64,000 nt of DNA, taken from the NCBI RefSeq assembly GCF_019052805.1, contig NZ_JAHQRJ010000001.1:124001-188000 (forward strand), in the 5' to 3' direction. The position numbers and the translations under genes were made by a program. Positions 1 to 11,098 of this stretch are shown piece after piece. Within the stretch, counting starts at the first letter, position 1; every line of letters starts with the position of its first letter. Source of the stretch: Noviherbaspirillum sp. L7-7A (lineage in GTDB: Bacteria; Pseudomonadota; Gammaproteobacteria; Burkholderiales; Burkholderiaceae_D). The notes beneath the pieces were generated by a model. That model saw only the letters and a list, made by a program, of their open reading frames with translations, was not told the DNA's origin and did no database searches.

Positions 1-262
1 AAATCCCGCGGACATCATTGAACAGATTATTGAGGGCATGAAGATTTCCAACGCAATGCACAGCGCGCCGCACGTGATCGAAGACCGTGCGGCCGCCATC
101 CTTTACGCAGTCAAGCATGCGTCGCGGGCCGACGTGGTGCTGCTGGCCGGCAAGGGCCATGAAACCTACCAGGAAATCAAGGGCCGCAAGCTGCCCTTCC
201 AGGATGCCGACCATGCCGCGCTGTCGCTGGCGGCCCGGGTGACCATGAAGGGAATGCTGTGA
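1..262 (+). CDS. murE: UDP-MurNAc-tripeptide synthetase MurE, C-terminal fragment
   Basis: The window opens inside this gene; the reading frame runs from base 2 to the TGA at 260-262, so only about 86 C-terminal residues are visible. They include the end of the Mur ligase C-terminal domain, with the conserved GKGHE stretch that precedes the terminus of MurE proteins. MurE adds the third amino acid (meso-diaminopimelate in Gram-negatives) to UDP-MurNAc-dipeptide in the cytoplasm. Its stop overlaps the GTG start of murF by two bases, so the two are translationally coupled. The ATG at 38 is internal. Confidence 0.9.
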   Translation, partial: NPADIIEQIIEGMKISNAMHSAPHVIEDRAAAILYAVKHASRADVVLLAGKGHETYQEIKGRKLPFQDADHAALSLAARVTMKGML

Positions 263-1638
263 TCCGGTCTTCCCTGACGCAATTGCAGCCGCGCCTGACG
301 TCTGCCCAGCTGACAGCGGCCGCCGCCTTCCAGGGCATTTCCACCAACAGCCGGGAAATCATGCCGGGCAGCCTGTTCGTGGCGCTGCGCGGCGAGCGTT
401 TCGATGCGCATGATTTCCTCGCCGAGGTCGCCACCAGCGGCGCGGCCGCGGTGCTGGCGGAAAAAGTGCCGCAGGAGTATCCGCTGCCGGCGCTGCTGGT
501 GCCCGATACCCGCGTCGCTCTGGGCGAGATCGCTGCCTACTGGCGTCGCCAGTTCGCCATTCCCGTCATTGGCGTAACCGGCAGCAACGGCAAGACCACG
601 GTCAAGGAAATGATCGCCTCCATCCTGGCCGCCGAATTCGGCGCCGACAACTACCTTGCCACCCGCGGCAACCTGAACAATGACATCGGCGTGCCGCTGA
701 CCCTGTTCCGCATGGATGGCGAGCAGAAGGCCGCTGTCATCGAGCTCGGCATGAACCATCCTGGCGAGATCGCCCAGCTGGCCGCGATTGCCCAGCCGAC
801 TGTCGCGCTGGTCAATAATGCCCAGCGCGAGCACCAGGAATTCATGGCCAGCGTGGAAGCGGTGGCGCAGGAAAACGGCTCGGTGATCAGCGCGCTGCCG
901 GCGGACGGGATCGCGGTGTTTCCGGCCGACGATCCGTACAGCCCGCTGTGGCGCAGCCTGGCCAAGGCCAGCGGCAAGCGCAAGATCCTGACCTTCGGCC
1001 TCTCGCTCGACGCCAACGTCAGCTGCACCTATGTGCCGCAGGCTTTCGGCAGCGCGATGACGGTGCGGGTCGGGCAGCGCGAGTTCTCGCTGCGCCTGGC
1101 CGCGGCCGGCGCCCACAATGTGCGCAATGCGCTGGCGGCCATCGCCTGCGCGCTTGCCATCGGCATCCACAAGCGCGCCATCGTGCAGGGGCTGGAAAGC
1201 TTCGTGCCGGTGAATGGACGGCTGCAGCACAAGCGTGGACGCAATGGCGCCACCGTGATCGACGATACCTACAACGCCAATCCCGATTCGGTGAAGGCAG
1301 CCATCGACGTGCTGGCGCTGGCGCCGGCGCCGCGCGTGCTGGTGCTGGGCGACATGGGCGAAGTCGGCAGCGAAGGCCGCAAGTTTCATGAGGAAATCGG
1401 CGCCTATGCCAGCGGCCGCGGCATCGACCACCTGCTGACCCTGGGCGAACTGGCGGCCAGCGCCGCCAACGCCTTCGGCGCGCGCGCCCGCCACCATGAC
1501 AGCGTGGACACGCTCAACGAGGCGGTCTCCACGCTGGTGACGCCGCACACCACCGTGCTGGTCAAGGGCTCGCGTTTCATGCGCATGGAACGCGTGGTGC
1601 AGCATCTGGCAGGTGAGCCGGTGCGGGAGGCGCACTAG
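259..1638 (+). CDS. murF: UDP-MurNAc-tripeptide—D-Ala-D-Ala ligase MurF
   Basis: MurF (459 aa, normal length) joins D-Ala-D-Ala to the UDP-MurNAc tripeptide, the last cytoplasmic step of the pentapeptide precursor. The ATP-binding loop [10 protein letters not shown] lies near residues 105-114, followed by Mur ligase middle and C-terminal domains. The betaproteobacterial variant [11 protein letters not shown] is present near residue 187. The start is GTG at 259, overlapping the murE stop; no ATG fits the N-terminus. It is followed one base later by mraY in the dcw operon. Confidence 0.95.
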   Translation: MIRSSLTQLQPRLTSAQLTAAAAFQGISTNSREIMPGSLFVALRGERFDAHDFLAEVATSGAAAVLAEKVPQEYPLPALLVPDTRVALGEIAAYWRRQFAIPVIGVTGSNGKTTVKEMIASILAAEFGADNYLATRGNLNNDIGVPLTLFRMDGEQKAAVIELGMNHPGEIAQLAAIAQPTVALVNNAQREHQEFMASVEAVAQENGSVISALPADGIAVFPADDPYSPLWRSLAKASGKRKILTFGLSLDANVSCTYVPQAFGSAMTVRVGQREFSLRLAAAGAHNVRNALAAIACALAIGIHKRAIVQGLESFVPVNGRLQHKRGRNGATVIDDTYNANPDSVKAAIDVLALAPAPRVLVLGDMGEVGSEGRKFHEEIGAYASGRGIDHLLTLGELAASAANAFGARARHHDSVDTLNEAVSTLVTPHTTVLVKGSRFMRMERVVQHLAGEPVREAH

Positions 1639-1639
1639 C

Positions 1640-2809
1640 ATGCTGCTTTGGCTGGCTCAATTTTTCCAGGACGAATTCGGTCCGCTGCGGGTATTCAACT
1701 TCATCACCTTCCGCGCTGTGTTCGCCACGTTGACCGCACTCGCTATCGGCCTGTTTTCCGGCCCGGCGGTGATCCGCATGCTGACCCGCATGAAGGTCGG
1801 CCAGGCGGTGCGCACCGACGGCCCGCAAACCCACCTGATCAAGTCAGGCACGCCGACCATGGGCGGCGCGCTGATTCTGATCTCCATCGGCATTTCCACG
1901 CTGCTGTGGAGCGACTGGAGCAACCGCTTCATCTGGCCGGTGCTGGTGGTGACGCTGGGCTTCGGCGCGATTGGCTGGGTCGATGACTACCGCAAGGTGG
2001 TGTACAAGGACCCGAAGGGCATGGCGTCGAAGGAGAAGTATTTCTGGCAGTCCCTGATCGGCCTGGGCGCGGCGCTGTATCTCGCCTTTTCGGTATCGGG
2101 CATCTCCAATGCCAACGTGCTGCAGCTGTTCATGGACTGGGTGAAGTCGGGCTTCTCGATGGACCTGCCGCCCAAGGCCGACTTCATCGTGCCCTTCTTC
2201 AAGACCATCAGCTATCCGCTGGGCGTCTGGGGTTTCATTGCGCTGACCTATTTCGTCATCGTCGGCACCAGCAACGCGGTCAACCTGACCGATGGCCTGG
2301 ACGGCCTGGCCATCATGCCGACCGTGATGGTCGGCACAGCGCTGGGCCTGTTCGCCTACCTGACCGGCAGCGCGACCTATTCCCGCTACCTGTTCATTCC
2401 ACACATTCCGGGGGCCGGCGAACTGATCATCTTCTGCGGTGCGATGGCCGGCGCCGGCCTGGCCTTCCTCTGGTTCAACGCCCATCCGGCGCAGGTGTTC
2501 ATGGGCGACGTCGGCGCACTGGCGCTGGGCGGCGCGCTGGGCACCATCGCCGTCATCGTGCGGCAGGAAATCGTGCTGTTCATCATGGGCGGCGTGTTCG
2601 TGGTGGAAACCCTGTCGGTGATGCTGCAGGTCGGCTACTTCAAGTACACCAAGGCCCGCTTCGGCACCGGCCGCCGGGTGCTGCTGATGGCGCCGCTGCA
2701 TCATCACTATGAACAGAAGGGCTGGAAGGAAACCCAGGTCGTCGTGCGCTTCTGGATCATCACGATGATGCTGGTGCTGTTTGGTCTGTCCACATTGAAG
2801 CTGCGCTGA
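1640..2809 (+). CDS. mraY: Phospho-MurNAc-pentapeptide transferase MraY
   Basis: MraY (389 aa) is the polytopic inner-membrane enzyme that transfers phospho-MurNAc-pentapeptide to undecaprenyl phosphate, making lipid I. The sequence shows about ten hydrophobic segments, the [10 protein letters not shown] motif with its catalytic aspartates, and the C-terminal APLHHHYE motif. The ATG at 1640 gives the usual N-terminus MLLWLAQFF; an in-frame start at 1613 would lie inside murF and is not used. The stop overlaps the murD start by one base. Confidence 0.95.
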   Translation: MLLWLAQFFQDEFGPLRVFNFITFRAVFATLTALAIGLFSGPAVIRMLTRMKVGQAVRTDGPQTHLIKSGTPTMGGALILISIGISTLLWSDWSNRFIWPVLVVTLGFGAIGWVDDYRKVVYKDPKGMASKEKYFWQSLIGLGAALYLAFSVSGISNANVLQLFMDWVKSGFSMDLPPKADFIVPFFKTISYPLGVWGFIALTYFVIVGTSNAVNLTDGLDGLAIMPTVMVGTALGLFAYLTGSATYSRYLFIPHIPGAGELIIFCGAMAGAGLAFLWFNAHPAQVFMGDVGALALGGALGTIAVIVRQEIVLFIMGGVFVVETLSVMLQVGYFKYTKARFGTGRRVLLMAPLHHHYEQKGWKETQVVVRFWIITMMLVLFGLSTLKLR

Positions 2810-4299
2810 TGAACTATCAAGGCAAACAGGTACTGGTGCTGGGGCTCGGTGAATCCGGGCTGGCGATGGCGCTCTGGCTGGGACGCTGCGGCGCCGCCGT
2901 GCGCGTGGCCGACACCCGCGAAGCGCCCGAGCGCCTGCAGCAGCTGCGCCAGGCCTTGCCTGCGGCCGGCTTCACCGGCGGCGCCTTCAGCGCGGACCTG
3001 CTCGACGGCGTGGACATCGTCGCGGTCAGCCCGGGCCTGGCGCCGGGCCGCGAACTGGCGCCGCTGCTGGCGCCGGCGGCCGAACGCGGCATTCCGGTCT
3101 GGGGCGAAATGGAATTGTTTGCGCAGGCGCTGGACGCTCTGCGCGAAGAGCAGGGCTACGCGCCCAAGGTGCTGGCCATCACTGGCACCAATGGCAAGAC
3201 CACGGTCACCAGCCTGACCGGCCTGCTCGTGCAACGGGCCGGCCTGTCGGCGCAGGTGGCCGGCAATATCAGCCCCTCGGCGCTGGACATGCTGCGCGCG
3301 CGGCTCGACGCCGGCGATCTGCCGCAGGTCTGGGTGCTGGAACTGTCGAGCTTCCAGCTGCATGGCTGCGCCAGCCTGCGGCCGGATGCGGCCACCGTGC
3401 TCAATGTCACGCAGGACCATCTCGACTGGCATGGCGACATGGCAGCCTATGCCGCGGCCAAGGCAAGGATTTTCGGCGCCGGCATGGTGCGCATCCTCAA
3501 TCGCGACGATCCGCTGTGCATGAAAATGGCAGGCAAGGATGCGCCGCTGCTGACCTTTGGCAGCGACCAGCCCGGCGAGCCGGACTGCCTCGGCCTGACC
3601 CAGGAAAACGGCATGCTCTGGCTGACCCTTGCAGTGGCGGCGGAAGAGGGCGAGCGCAAGCGCCGCAAGAAGGACGATGCCGCGCTGCCGGTGCTGCACA
3701 AGCAGCTGATGCCGGCCGATGCGCTGCAGATCCGCGGCCGCCATAACGCCATGAACGCGCTGGCCGCGCTGGCGCTGTGCCGCGCCATCGGCCTGCCGCT
3801 GGCGCCGCTTTTGCATGGCCTGCGCGAATACCGCGGCGAGCCGCATCGCGTCGAACTGGTGGCCAATGTAGCCGGCGTTGATTATTACGACGACAGCAAG
3901 GGCACCAACGTGGGCGCGACGGTGGCCGCGCTCAACGGGCTTGGCGCTGGCCATGCCGTGCCGCACCTGCTGCTGATCGCCGGCGGCGACGGCAAGGGGC
4001 AGGACTTCAGCCCGCTGGCCGGGCCGGTGGCGCGCCATGCCCGCACGGTGTTCCTGATCGGCCGCGATGCCGCCGCGATCCGGGCGGCGCTGGCCGATAC
4101 CGGCGTTGAAATGATCAGCTGCGACACGCTGGAGCGGGCGGTGGAGCGTGCCGGCGCGCTGGCGCAGGCAGGCGATGCGGTCCTGCTGTCGCCAGCCTGC
4201 GCCAGCATGGACATGTTCCGCAACTATGCCCACCGGGCCGAAGTCTTTGTCGATGCGGTGCGTGAACTGGCGCTGGCGCGGGGCGAGGTCATTGCATGA
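2809..4299 (+). CDS. murD: UDP-MurNAc-L-alanine—D-glutamate ligase MurD
   Basis: MurD (496 aa) adds D-glutamate to UDP-MurNAc-L-Ala in the cytoplasm. The N-terminal Rossmann-like segment begins at LVLGLGESG (residues 9-17), the ATP loop [10 protein letters not shown] is near residues 123-132, and the C-terminal domain carries YYDDSKGTN. It is somewhat longer than the E. coli enzyme because of a charged insertion near residues 280-295. The ATG at 2809 overlaps the mraY stop (TGATG), and its own stop overlaps the ftsW start (ATGA). Confidence 0.95.
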   Translation: MNYQGKQVLVLGLGESGLAMALWLGRCGAAVRVADTREAPERLQQLRQALPAAGFTGGAFSADLLDGVDIVAVSPGLAPGRELAPLLAPAAERGIPVWGEMELFAQALDALREEQGYAPKVLAITGTNGKTTVTSLTGLLVQRAGLSAQVAGNISPSALDMLRARLDAGDLPQVWVLELSSFQLHGCASLRPDAATVLNVTQDHLDWHGDMAAYAAAKARIFGAGMVRILNRDDPLCMKMAGKDAPLLTFGSDQPGEPDCLGLTQENGMLWLTLAVAAEEGERKRRKKDDAALPVLHKQLMPADALQIRGRHNAMNALAALALCRAIGLPLAPLLHGLREYRGEPHRVELVANVAGVDYYDDSKGTNVGATVAALNGLGAGHAVPHLLLIAGGDGKGQDFSPLAGPVARHARTVFLIGRDAAAIRAALADTGVEMISCDTLERAVERAGALAQAGDAVLLSPACASMDMFRNYAHRAEVFVDAVRELALARGEVIA

Positions 4300-5498
4300 A
4301 ATTCGCGCTGCCCTTCTTCTCCCGCGGCACCCCCGCATCCGAGGCACTGGCCCAGCGCCAGCAGCTTGCCGCCTATGACCAGGTGCTGGTCTGGGTCACC
4401 GTGCTGCTGATGCTGTTCGGCATGGTGATGGTGTATTCCGCCTCGATCGCGCTGCCCGATTCGCCCAAGTACGCCGCCTACCAGAACAGCCATTTTCTGG
4501 TGCGCCAGGCAATGTTCATCACGGTTGCGCTGATATCCGGCGCGCTGGCCTTCAGGGTGCCGATGAAGACCTGGCAGAAGCTGGCGCCCTATCTGTTCGT
4601 CTTTACGCTGGTGTTGCTGGTGCTGGTACTGGTGCCTGGCCTGGGCAAGGGCGTCAACGGCGCCAAGCGCTGGCTGTCGTTCAAGGTATTCAACCTGCAG
4701 CCGTCCGAACTGATGAAGCTGTTCATGGTGCTGTACGCGGCCGACTACACGGTGCGCAAGCAGCAGCACATGCATCGGTTCACCAAGGGCTTCATGCCCA
4801 TGGCGATGGCGGTTGGCTGCGTCGGCCTGCTCCTGCTGCTGGAGCCCGACCTCGGCGCCTTCGGCGTGATCGTCTGCATCGCGATGGGCATCCTGTTTTT
4901 GGGCGGCATCAACGGCGTCTGGTTCGGGGGCATCGCCTCCATACTGGTGGTGCTGTTCGGCCTGGTCATCGGCCTGTCGCCGTGGCGGCGCGAGCGCATC
5001 TTCGCCTACCTCAATCCCTGGACCGAGGAAAACGCGCTGGGCAAGGCTTACCAGCTGTCGCATTCGCTGATTGCCTTTGGCCGCGGCGAGCTGTTCGGCG
5101 TCGGCCTTGGCGGCAGCGTGGAAAAGCTGCATTACCTGCCGGAAGCCCATACCGACTTCCTGCTGGCCGTGATCGGCGAGGAGCTCGGCTTTGTCGGCGT
5201 GCTGGTGGTGGTGGTGATGTTCTACTGGATCATCAAGCGCGCCTTCGAGATCGGCCGCCAGGCCATCGCGATCGACCTGACCTTCGCCGGCCTGACGGCA
5301 AAGGGCATTGGCCTGTGGATAGGCGTGCAGACCTTCATCAACATGGGCGTGAACCTGGGCCTGTTGCCGACCAAGGGCCTGACGCTGCCGCTGATGAGCT
5401 ATGGCGGCTCGGGCGTGCTGATCAACTGCGTTGGCCTGGCCATCCTGTTGCGCATCGATTACGAGAACCGCATCCGCATGCGCGGAGGCCGGCTATGA
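4296..5498 (+). CDS. ftsW: SEDS peptidoglycan glycosyltransferase FtsW
   Basis: FtsW (400 aa) is the divisome SEDS-family polymerase that works with the class B penicillin-binding protein FtsI to build septal peptidoglycan. About ten membrane helices are visible, along with the family motifs [18 protein letters not shown] and, near the C-terminus, SYGGSG. It overlaps murD upstream and murG downstream by four bases each, consistent with a single tightly coupled operon. Confidence 0.94.
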   Translation: MKFALPFFSRGTPASEALAQRQQLAAYDQVLVWVTVLLMLFGMVMVYSASIALPDSPKYAAYQNSHFLVRQAMFITVALISGALAFRVPMKTWQKLAPYLFVFTLVLLVLVLVPGLGKGVNGAKRWLSFKVFNLQPSELMKLFMVLYAADYTVRKQQHMHRFTKGFMPMAMAVGCVGLLLLLEPDLGAFGVIVCIAMGILFLGGINGVWFGGIASILVVLFGLVIGLSPWRRERIFAYLNPWTEENALGKAYQLSHSLIAFGRGELFGVGLGGSVEKLHYLPEAHTDFLLAVIGEELGFVGVLVVVVMFYWIIKRAFEIGRQAIAIDLTFAGLTAKGIGLWIGVQTFINMGVNLGLLPTKGLTLPLMSYGGSGVLINCVGLAILLRIDYENRIRMRGGRL

Positions 5499-6586
5499 AG
5501 CGCATGAAGCTGATGGTGATGGCGGCCGGCACCGGCGGCCATATTTTTCCGGGCCTGGCAATCGCCGAGACCATGAAGGCGCGTGGCTGGGATGTATCGT
5601 GGCTCGGCACGGCGCGCGGCATGGAGCAGGAACTGGTGCCCAAGCATGGCGTGGCGATGGACAGCATCGATTTTTCCGGCATGCGTGGCAAGGGCCTGAT
5701 GCATACGCTCTCCGGCGCCTTTCGCTTGAGCGCCAGCTTTGTCTCCTGCCTGCGCATCCTGGCGCGGCGCAATCCGGATGTGGTGCTGGGCATGGGCGGC
5801 TATGTCACCGTGCCGGGCGGCCTGATGGCGCGCCTGCGCGGCGTGCCGCTGGTGCTGGTCAATGCCGACGCCGCCCTGCTGCTGTCGAACAAGACACTCA
5901 CGCCGGTGGCGCGCCGGGTGCTGTTCGGCTTTCCGGCCGACTTCGGCGCGGCGGCCGGCAAGGCTTCCGTGACCGGCAATCCGGTGCGCCGCGAAATCAC
6001 CGACCTGCCGCCGCCGTCGCAGCGCTATGCAGGCCGCACCGGTGCGTTGCGCCTCATGGTGGTGGGCGGCAGCCTGGGCGCTAAGGCGCTCAATGATGCG
6101 GTGCCCGCGGCCATGGCGCTGCTGCCCGAAGACAAGCGGCCTGTGCTGGTGCATCAGTCCGGCAAGCAGCATATCGACGCGCTGCGCCGTGCCTATGCGG
6201 ACGCCGGCATCCAGGCGGAAGTGGTGGCCTTCATCGACGACATGCCGGCCCGCTATGCAAAAGCCGACCTGGTACTGTGCCGCGCCGGCGCGATCACCGT
6301 GTCGGAACTGACCGCGGCCGGCGTGGCCAGCGTGCTGGTGCCCTTTGTCGCCTCCACCACCAGCCACCAGCGCGACAACGCGCAGTGGATGGACGGGCAG
6401 GGCGCAGCGCTCTATCTGCCCCAGAATGAACTGACGCCGCAGCGGCTGGCCGCGCTGCTGGCGGAAATGACGCGCGGTCGCTGCGCGGAAATGGCCGAAG
6501 CGGCATACCGCAACGGCAGGCGCGACGCCAATCAGGCGATTGCGGATATCTTGGAAAAACTGGCGGCAACGCCAAAGACAGCATGA
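5495..6586 (+). CDS. murG: Lipid II synthase, GlcNAc transferase MurG
   Basis: MurG (363 aa, GT28 fold) adds GlcNAc to lipid I on the cytoplasmic face of the membrane. The N-terminal glycine loop [13 protein letters not shown] is at residues 10-22, [11 protein letters not shown] follows near residue 93, and the C-terminal nucleotide-binding half has GGSLGA and CRAGAIT. The start ATG at 5495 overlaps the ftsW stop. A longer open frame reaching back to 4982 is only antisense-free sequence inside ftsW and does not encode a MurG extension. Confidence 0.95.
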   Translation: MKRMKLMVMAAGTGGHIFPGLAIAETMKARGWDVSWLGTARGMEQELVPKHGVAMDSIDFSGMRGKGLMHTLSGAFRLSASFVSCLRILARRNPDVVLGMGGYVTVPGGLMARLRGVPLVLVNADAALLLSNKTLTPVARRVLFGFPADFGAAAGKASVTGNPVRREITDLPPPSQRYAGRTGALRLMVVGGSLGAKALNDAVPAAMALLPEDKRPVLVHQSGKQHIDALRRAYADAGIQAEVVAFIDDMPARYAKADLVLCRAGAITVSELTAAGVASVLVPFVASTTSHQRDNAQWMDGQGAALYLPQNELTPQRLAALLAEMTRGRCAEMAEAAYRNGRRDANQAIADILEKLAATPKTA

Positions 6587-7980
6587 AACATAAAGTAAAG
6601 AACATCCATTTCGTCGGCATCGGCGGCAGCGGCATGAGCGGCATTGCCGAAGTGCTGCTCAACCTGGGCTATACCGTTTCCGGTTCCGACATCGGCAGCA
6701 ATCCCGCCACCGAGCGCCTGGCCCAGCTGGGCGCGAAAGTCAGCCGCGGCCATGAAGCCGCCCATATCGAAGGCGCCGACGCTGTGGTCACATCGACCGC
6801 GGTCAAGGCCGACAACCCGGAAGTGCTGGCCGCCCGCGCGCGCCGCATCCCCATCGTGCCGCGCGCGATGATGCTGGCCGAACTGATGCGCCTGAAGAAT
6901 GGCATCGCGATTGCCGGCACCCACGGCAAGACCACCACCACCAGCCTGGTGGCCAGCGTGCTGGCCCAGGGCGGACTGGACCCGACCTTCGTGATCGGCG
7001 GCCGCCTCACCAGCGCCGGCGCCAATGCCAAGCTGGGCTCGGGCGACTTCATCGTGGCCGAGGCCGACGAGTCCGATGCTTCCTTCCTGAACCTGTCCCC
7101 GGTAATCGAAGTCATCACCAACATCGATGCCGACCACATGGAGACCTATGACCACAGCTTCGCCAAGCTGAAGCAGGCCTTCATCGAATTCACCAACCGG
7201 CTGCCGTTCTACGGCGTGGCGATCCTGTGCCTGGATGACGCCAACGTGCGCGAGATCATGCCCTTCATTTCCAAGCCGGTGCTGACCTATGGCTTCCACC
7301 CGGAAGCGCAGGTCCGCGCAGTCGATGCCCGCGCCAGCGATGGCCTGATGCAGTTCACCGTGATCCAGGAAGGCTATGCGCCGATGGACATCAGCCTGAA
7401 CCAGCCCGGCATGCACAACGTCCAGAATGCCTGCGCCGCCATTGCGATCGCCCGCGAACTGGGCGTGGCCGACAGCGCCACGCAAAAGGCGCTGACCGAA
7501 TTCAATGGCGTCGGCCGCCGCTTCACCCGTTACGGCGACATCACGCTGGCCAACGGCACCACCTTCACCCTGGTGGACGACTATGGCCATCATCCGGTGG
7601 AAACCGCGGCCACGCTGGCCGCGGCGCGCGGCGCCTATCCCGGCCGGCGCCTGGTGCTGGCCTTCCAGCCGCATCGCTACACCCGCACCCGCGACCTGTT
7701 CGAGGACTTCGTGAAAGTGCTGTCGTCCACCGACGCGCTGGTGCTGGCCGAGGTGTATGCAGCCGGCGAGCAGCCCATCGTCGCCGCCGACGGCCGTTCG
7801 CTGGCCCATGCCTTGCGCGTGCTGGGCAAGGTCGAGCCGGTGTTCGTCGAGGACATCGCCGACATGCCGGCCACCATTGCCGATGTCGTGAAGGATGGCG
7901 ATGTGGTCATCACCATGGGCGCCGGCTCCATCTCCGGCGTGCCGGCCCAGCTGGCGCAGCGCGCAAGGGAGGCGGCATGA
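6583..7980 (+). CDS. murC: UDP-N-acetylmuramate—L-alanine ligase MurC
   Basis: MurC (465 aa) attaches the first amino acid, L-alanine, to UDP-MurNAc. The N-terminal motif [15 protein letters not shown] (residues 9-23) and the ATP loop [11 protein letters not shown] (from residue 111) are both intact, and the C-terminal domain carries DDYGHHP and FQPHRYTRT. It overlaps murG upstream and ddl downstream by four bases each, keeping the cytoplasmic precursor enzymes together. Confidence 0.95.
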   Translation: MKHKVKNIHFVGIGGSGMSGIAEVLLNLGYTVSGSDIGSNPATERLAQLGAKVSRGHEAAHIEGADAVVTSTAVKADNPEVLAARARRIPIVPRAMMLAELMRLKNGIAIAGTHGKTTTTSLVASVLAQGGLDPTFVIGGRLTSAGANAKLGSGDFIVAEADESDASFLNLSPVIEVITNIDADHMETYDHSFAKLKQAFIEFTNRLPFYGVAILCLDDANVREIMPFISKPVLTYGFHPEAQVRAVDARASDGLMQFTVIQEGYAPMDISLNQPGMHNVQNACAAIAIARELGVADSATQKALTEFNGVGRRFTRYGDITLANGTTFTLVDDYGHHPVETAATLAAARGAYPGRRLVLAFQPHRYTRTRDLFEDFVKVLSSTDALVLAEVYAAGEQPIVAADGRSLAHALRVLGKVEPVFVEDIADMPATIADVVKDGDVVITMGAGSISGVPAQLAQRAREAA

Positions 7981-8978
7981 CAAGCCCGAACCTGGCGCAG
8001 GAACTGGGCAAGGTCGGCGTGCTGTACGGCGGCCGCTCGGCCGAGCGCGAAGTCTCGCTGATGTCGGGCGCCGGCGTGCTGGCCGCGCTGCGCGCCAAGG
8101 GTGTCGACGCCCATGGCTTCGATCCGGCCGAACAGGACCTGTCGCAACTGGCCGCGCAGCAATTCGACCGCGTCTTCATCGCGCTGCATGGCCGCTACGG
8201 CGAGGACGGCACGCTGCAGGGCGCGCTGGAGCAGCTCGGCATTCCCTATACCGGCTCCGGCGTGATGGCATGCGCGATCTCGATGGACAAGATCATGACC
8301 AAGCGCATCTGGCTGTCGCACGGCCTGCCGACGCCGCGTTTCATGACGCTGGACAAGCATGCCGGCGGCGAGCAATTGCAGGGCGTCGCCAGGGAACTCG
8401 GGCTGCCGCTGATGCTCAAAGCGCCGCATGAGGGTTCCACCATCGGCATTTCCAGGATCGAATCGCTGGAGGCCATGCAGGCCGGCTTCGATGACTGCGC
8501 CCGTTACGACGACACGGTGCTGGCCGAGGCATTCATTCGCGGCCGCGAGCTGACCGTGCCGGTGATGGGCGCCGGACGCGATGCCCGCGCGCTGCCCGTG
8601 GTGGAAATCCGCGCGCCGCAAGGCAACTATGACTACGAGCACAAGTATTTCAGCGATGACACCGAATACCTGTGCCCGGCGCCGCTGGATGAAGCGCTGA
8701 CGGCGCGCATCCAGGCGCTGGCAGTGCAGGCCTATAACGCGCTGGGATGCACTGGCTGGGCGCGCGTGGATTTCATGCTGCGCGCCCCGGACGACGAGCC
8801 ATTCCTGCTGGAGATCAATGCATCGCCCGGCATGACCGGCCATTCGCTGGTGCCGATGTCGGCCCGCGCCAGCGGCGTGAGCTATGAAGACCTGTGCCTG
8901 GAGATCGTCAGATCGGCCAGCCTGGACCTGCAACCCGCGGCCGGCTGGAAGCCGTCCATGGCAAACAAGAGCGAGTGA
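7977..8978 (+). CDS. ddl: D-alanine—D-alanine ligase
   Basis: Ddl (333 aa, ATP-grasp) condenses two D-alanines for use by MurF. The N-terminal [14 protein letters not shown], the substrate motif [12 protein letters not shown], and the C-terminal [18 protein letters not shown] are all present. The catalytic loop region reads EGSTIGIS, an ordinary variant of EGSSVG. The gene sits in the DdlB position between murC and ftsQ. Its last 92 bases overlap other open frames that are not coding. Confidence 0.94.
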   Translation: MTSPNLAQELGKVGVLYGGRSAEREVSLMSGAGVLAALRAKGVDAHGFDPAEQDLSQLAAQQFDRVFIALHGRYGEDGTLQGALEQLGIPYTGSGVMACAISMDKIMTKRIWLSHGLPTPRFMTLDKHAGGEQLQGVARELGLPLMLKAPHEGSTIGISRIESLEAMQAGFDDCARYDDTVLAEAFIRGRELTVPVMGAGRDARALPVVEIRAPQGNYDYEHKYFSDDTEYLCPAPLDEALTARIQALAVQAYNALGCTGWARVDFMLRAPDDEPFLLEINASPGMTGHSLVPMSARASGVSYEDLCLEIVRSASLDLQPAAGWKPSMANKSE

Positions 8979-8986
8979 CGGCAAAC

Positions 8987-9754
8987 ATGTGGCAAGACAT
9001 CCGACTGCTCAATGCAACGGCCAATGCGCTGCTTGGCCTGCTTGCGCTTGCGCTGCTCGGATCGGCAGTATGGTGGCTGGTGCATCGTCCGCTGTTTACG
9101 CTGCGCGAAGTCAAGCTGGAAGGACCGGACCACGGCGCGCTGCAGCATGTGAGCCCGTCCACCGTGCGTGGCACCGCGCTGCCGCGCATCAAGGGCAACT
9201 TCTTCACCGCCAACCTGGAAGAGGTGAGGGTGGCGTTTGAATCGGTGCCCTGGGTGCGGCGCGCGGCGGTGCGGCGCGAATGGCCCAACAAGCTGGTGGT
9301 GGTGATCGACGAGCACAAGCCGCTGGGAACCTGGGGCGAGGACGGCAAGCTGATCTCGGTGGAAGGCGACATCTTCACCGCCAATTTGGCCGAGGCGGAA
9401 GAGGAAGGCGACCTGCCCGAGTTCAACGGGCCGGCCGGTTCGGAACGCGAGGTCGTCGCCCGCTACCGGGATTTGACGCAGTGGCTGGCGCCGGTGGAGC
9501 TCAAGCCGGAGGCGGTGGAGTTGTCGGGTCGCTATGCATGGACCGTGAGGCTGAGCAATGGCGTCACGGTGGAACTGGGCAGGGAACAAAACAGGGAGAC
9601 CCTGAAAAACAGGGTAGAGCGGCTGGTGCGGATTTATCCGCAACTGGTTGCACGGTTGCAGGACCGGATCGAAAGCGTGGACATGCGTTACCCGACCGGG
9701 TTGGCGCTGAAAGCGTCAGGTTTGACTCTGGCACCCGAAACAAAAAAGAAATAA
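8987..9754 (+). CDS. ftsQ: Cell division protein FtsQ
   Basis: FtsQ (255 aa) is a bitopic inner-membrane scaffold that links early and late divisome proteins through FtsL and FtsB. One membrane segment is visible at about residues 12-35, then a POTRA domain starting at FTLREVKLEG and the FtsQ/DivIB domain. The ATG at 8987, nine bases after the ddl stop, gives the expected short cytoplasmic tail; the longer frame from 8894 lies inside ddl. Only ten bases separate it from ftsA. Confidence 0.93.
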   Translation: MWQDIRLLNATANALLGLLALALLGSAVWWLVHRPLFTLREVKLEGPDHGALQHVSPSTVRGTALPRIKGNFFTANLEEVRVAFESVPWVRRAAVRREWPNKLVVVIDEHKPLGTWGEDGKLISVEGDIFTANLAEAEEEGDLPEFNGPAGSEREVVARYRDLTQWLAPVELKPEAVELSGRYAWTVRLSNGVTVELGREQNRETLKNRVERLVRIYPQLVARLQDRIESVDMRYPTGLALKASGLTLAPETKKK

Positions 9755-9764
9755 GCGAAAGAAC

Positions 9765-10997
9765 ATGACTAAAGACGCGAAAAACCTGATCGTCGGCCTC
9801 GACATCGGCACCTCCAAGGTGGTGGCGGTGGTGGCCGAGGTCATGTCGAATGGACGGCATGAAGTGATCGGACTCGGGCAGCATGAATCGCGTGGCCTGA
9901 AGAAGGGTGTGGTCGTCAACATCGAGGCAACGGTCGAATCCATCCAGCGCGCGCTGGAGGAAGCCGAGCTGATGGCCGACTGCAAGATCCGCAATGTCTA
10001 TACCGGCATCGCCGGCAGCCACATCCGCAGCTTCAATTCCAGCGGCATGGTTGCGATCAAGGACAAGGAAGTCACCGCGACCGACGTGGCGCGCGTGATC
10101 GAAACCGCGAAGGCGGTCAACATCGCCACCGACCAGCAGCTGCTGCACACGGTGCCGCAGGAATTCATCGTCGACAACCAGGAAGACGTGCGCGAGCCGA
10201 TAGGCATGAGCGGCATCCGCCTGGAAGTGAAGGTGCATATCGTGACCGGCGCGGTGTCGGCGGTGCAGAACATCGTCAAGTGCGTGCGCCGCTGCGGCCT
10301 GGAAGTGTCGGACCTGATCCTGCAGCCGATGGCCTCGGCCGACGCCGTGCTCACGCCCGACGAAAAGGAACTGGGCGTGGTGCTGATCGACATTGGCGGC
10401 GGCACCACCGACGTGGCGATCTTCACCGAAGGCGCGATCCGGCACACCGCCGTGATCCCGATCGCCGGCGACCAGATCACCAACGACATCGCGATGGCGC
10501 TGCGTACGCCCACCGCGGAAGCGGAGGAAATCAAGCTGCGCTACGGCGTGGCCAAGCAGGTGCTGGCCGATCCTGGCCAGCAGCTTGAAGTGCCTGGGCT
10601 GGGGGACCGCGATCCGCGCACCCTGTCGCGCCAGGCGCTTGCCGCGGTGATCGAGCCGCGCGTGGAAGAACTGTTCGCACTCGTGCACCAGGTGGTGCGC
10701 GAGTCGGGCTACGAGGAAGTCCTGTCGTCAGGCCTGGTCCTGACCGGAGGCACCTCGATGATGCCGGGCATGGTCGAACTGGCTGAGGACATCTTCCTCA
10801 AGCCGGCCCGCCTCGGCATGCCGGAGTACAGCGGCCAGCTGGCCGACGTGGTGCGCAGTCCGCGCTACGCCACCGTGCTTGGCCTGCTGCTCGAGGCAAA
10901 GAAGCAATATCTGCGAGGCCATATCGTGACCCGCCAGGAAGGATCGGTAAAGGCGGTGTGGCAGCGCATGAAGGAATGGTTTTTGGGGAATTTTTAA
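9765..10997 (+). CDS. ftsA: Cell division protein FtsA
   Basis: FtsA (410 aa) is the actin-like ATPase that tethers FtsZ to the membrane. The phosphate-1 motif GLDIGTSKVV is near residues 11-20 and the second phosphate motif IDIGGGTTDVA lies mid-protein. The C-terminus ends in an amphipathic helix (AVWQRMKEWFLGNF) that serves as the membrane anchor in this family. It starts ten bases after ftsQ and is followed by a 101-base gap before ftsZ. Confidence 0.95.
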   Translation: MTKDAKNLIVGLDIGTSKVVAVVAEVMSNGRHEVIGLGQHESRGLKKGVVVNIEATVESIQRALEEAELMADCKIRNVYTGIAGSHIRSFNSSGMVAIKDKEVTATDVARVIETAKAVNIATDQQLLHTVPQEFIVDNQEDVREPIGMSGIRLEVKVHIVTGAVSAVQNIVKCVRRCGLEVSDLILQPMASADAVLTPDEKELGVVLIDIGGGTTDVAIFTEGAIRHTAVIPIAGDQITNDIAMALRTPTAEAEEIKLRYGVAKQVLADPGQQLEVPGLGDRDPRTLSRQALAAVIEPRVEELFALVHQVVRESGYEEVLSSGLVLTGGTSMMPGMVELAEDIFLKPARLGMPEYSGQLADVVRSPRYATVLGLLLEAKKQYLRGHIVTRQEGSVKAVWQRMKEWFLGNF

Positions 10998-11022
10998 TCG
11001 GGTTTGCTTTCAACATCAACGG

Positions 11023-11064
11023 CAGTAGGCAGTCGTTAGTCGTCACAGGCCGTGAGGCCTACTG
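11023..11064 (+). promoter_or_regulatory. Stem-loop in the ftsA–ftsZ spacer
   Basis: CAGTAGGC at 11023-11030 pairs with GCCTACTG at 11057-11064. A smaller TCAC/GTGA pairing lies inside the loop. The structure ends 34 bases before the ftsZ start and there is no T-run, so it is not a terminator. A role in mRNA processing or ftsZ translation is possible but is only inferred. Confidence 0.35.
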
Positions 11065-11098
11065 ACTGCACGCTGCAACATCTCAACGAGGAGTCATC

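Noticed and set aside
166-1641. 491-residue open frame on the minus strand opposite murF
   Set aside because: Arises from high-GC codon bias opposite a clear gene; His/Arg/Gln/Gly-rich with no family features.
4982-5494. N-terminal extension of MurG into ftsW
   Set aside because: MurG starts normally at 5495 with a start/stop overlap; the extension is out-of-frame ftsW sequence.
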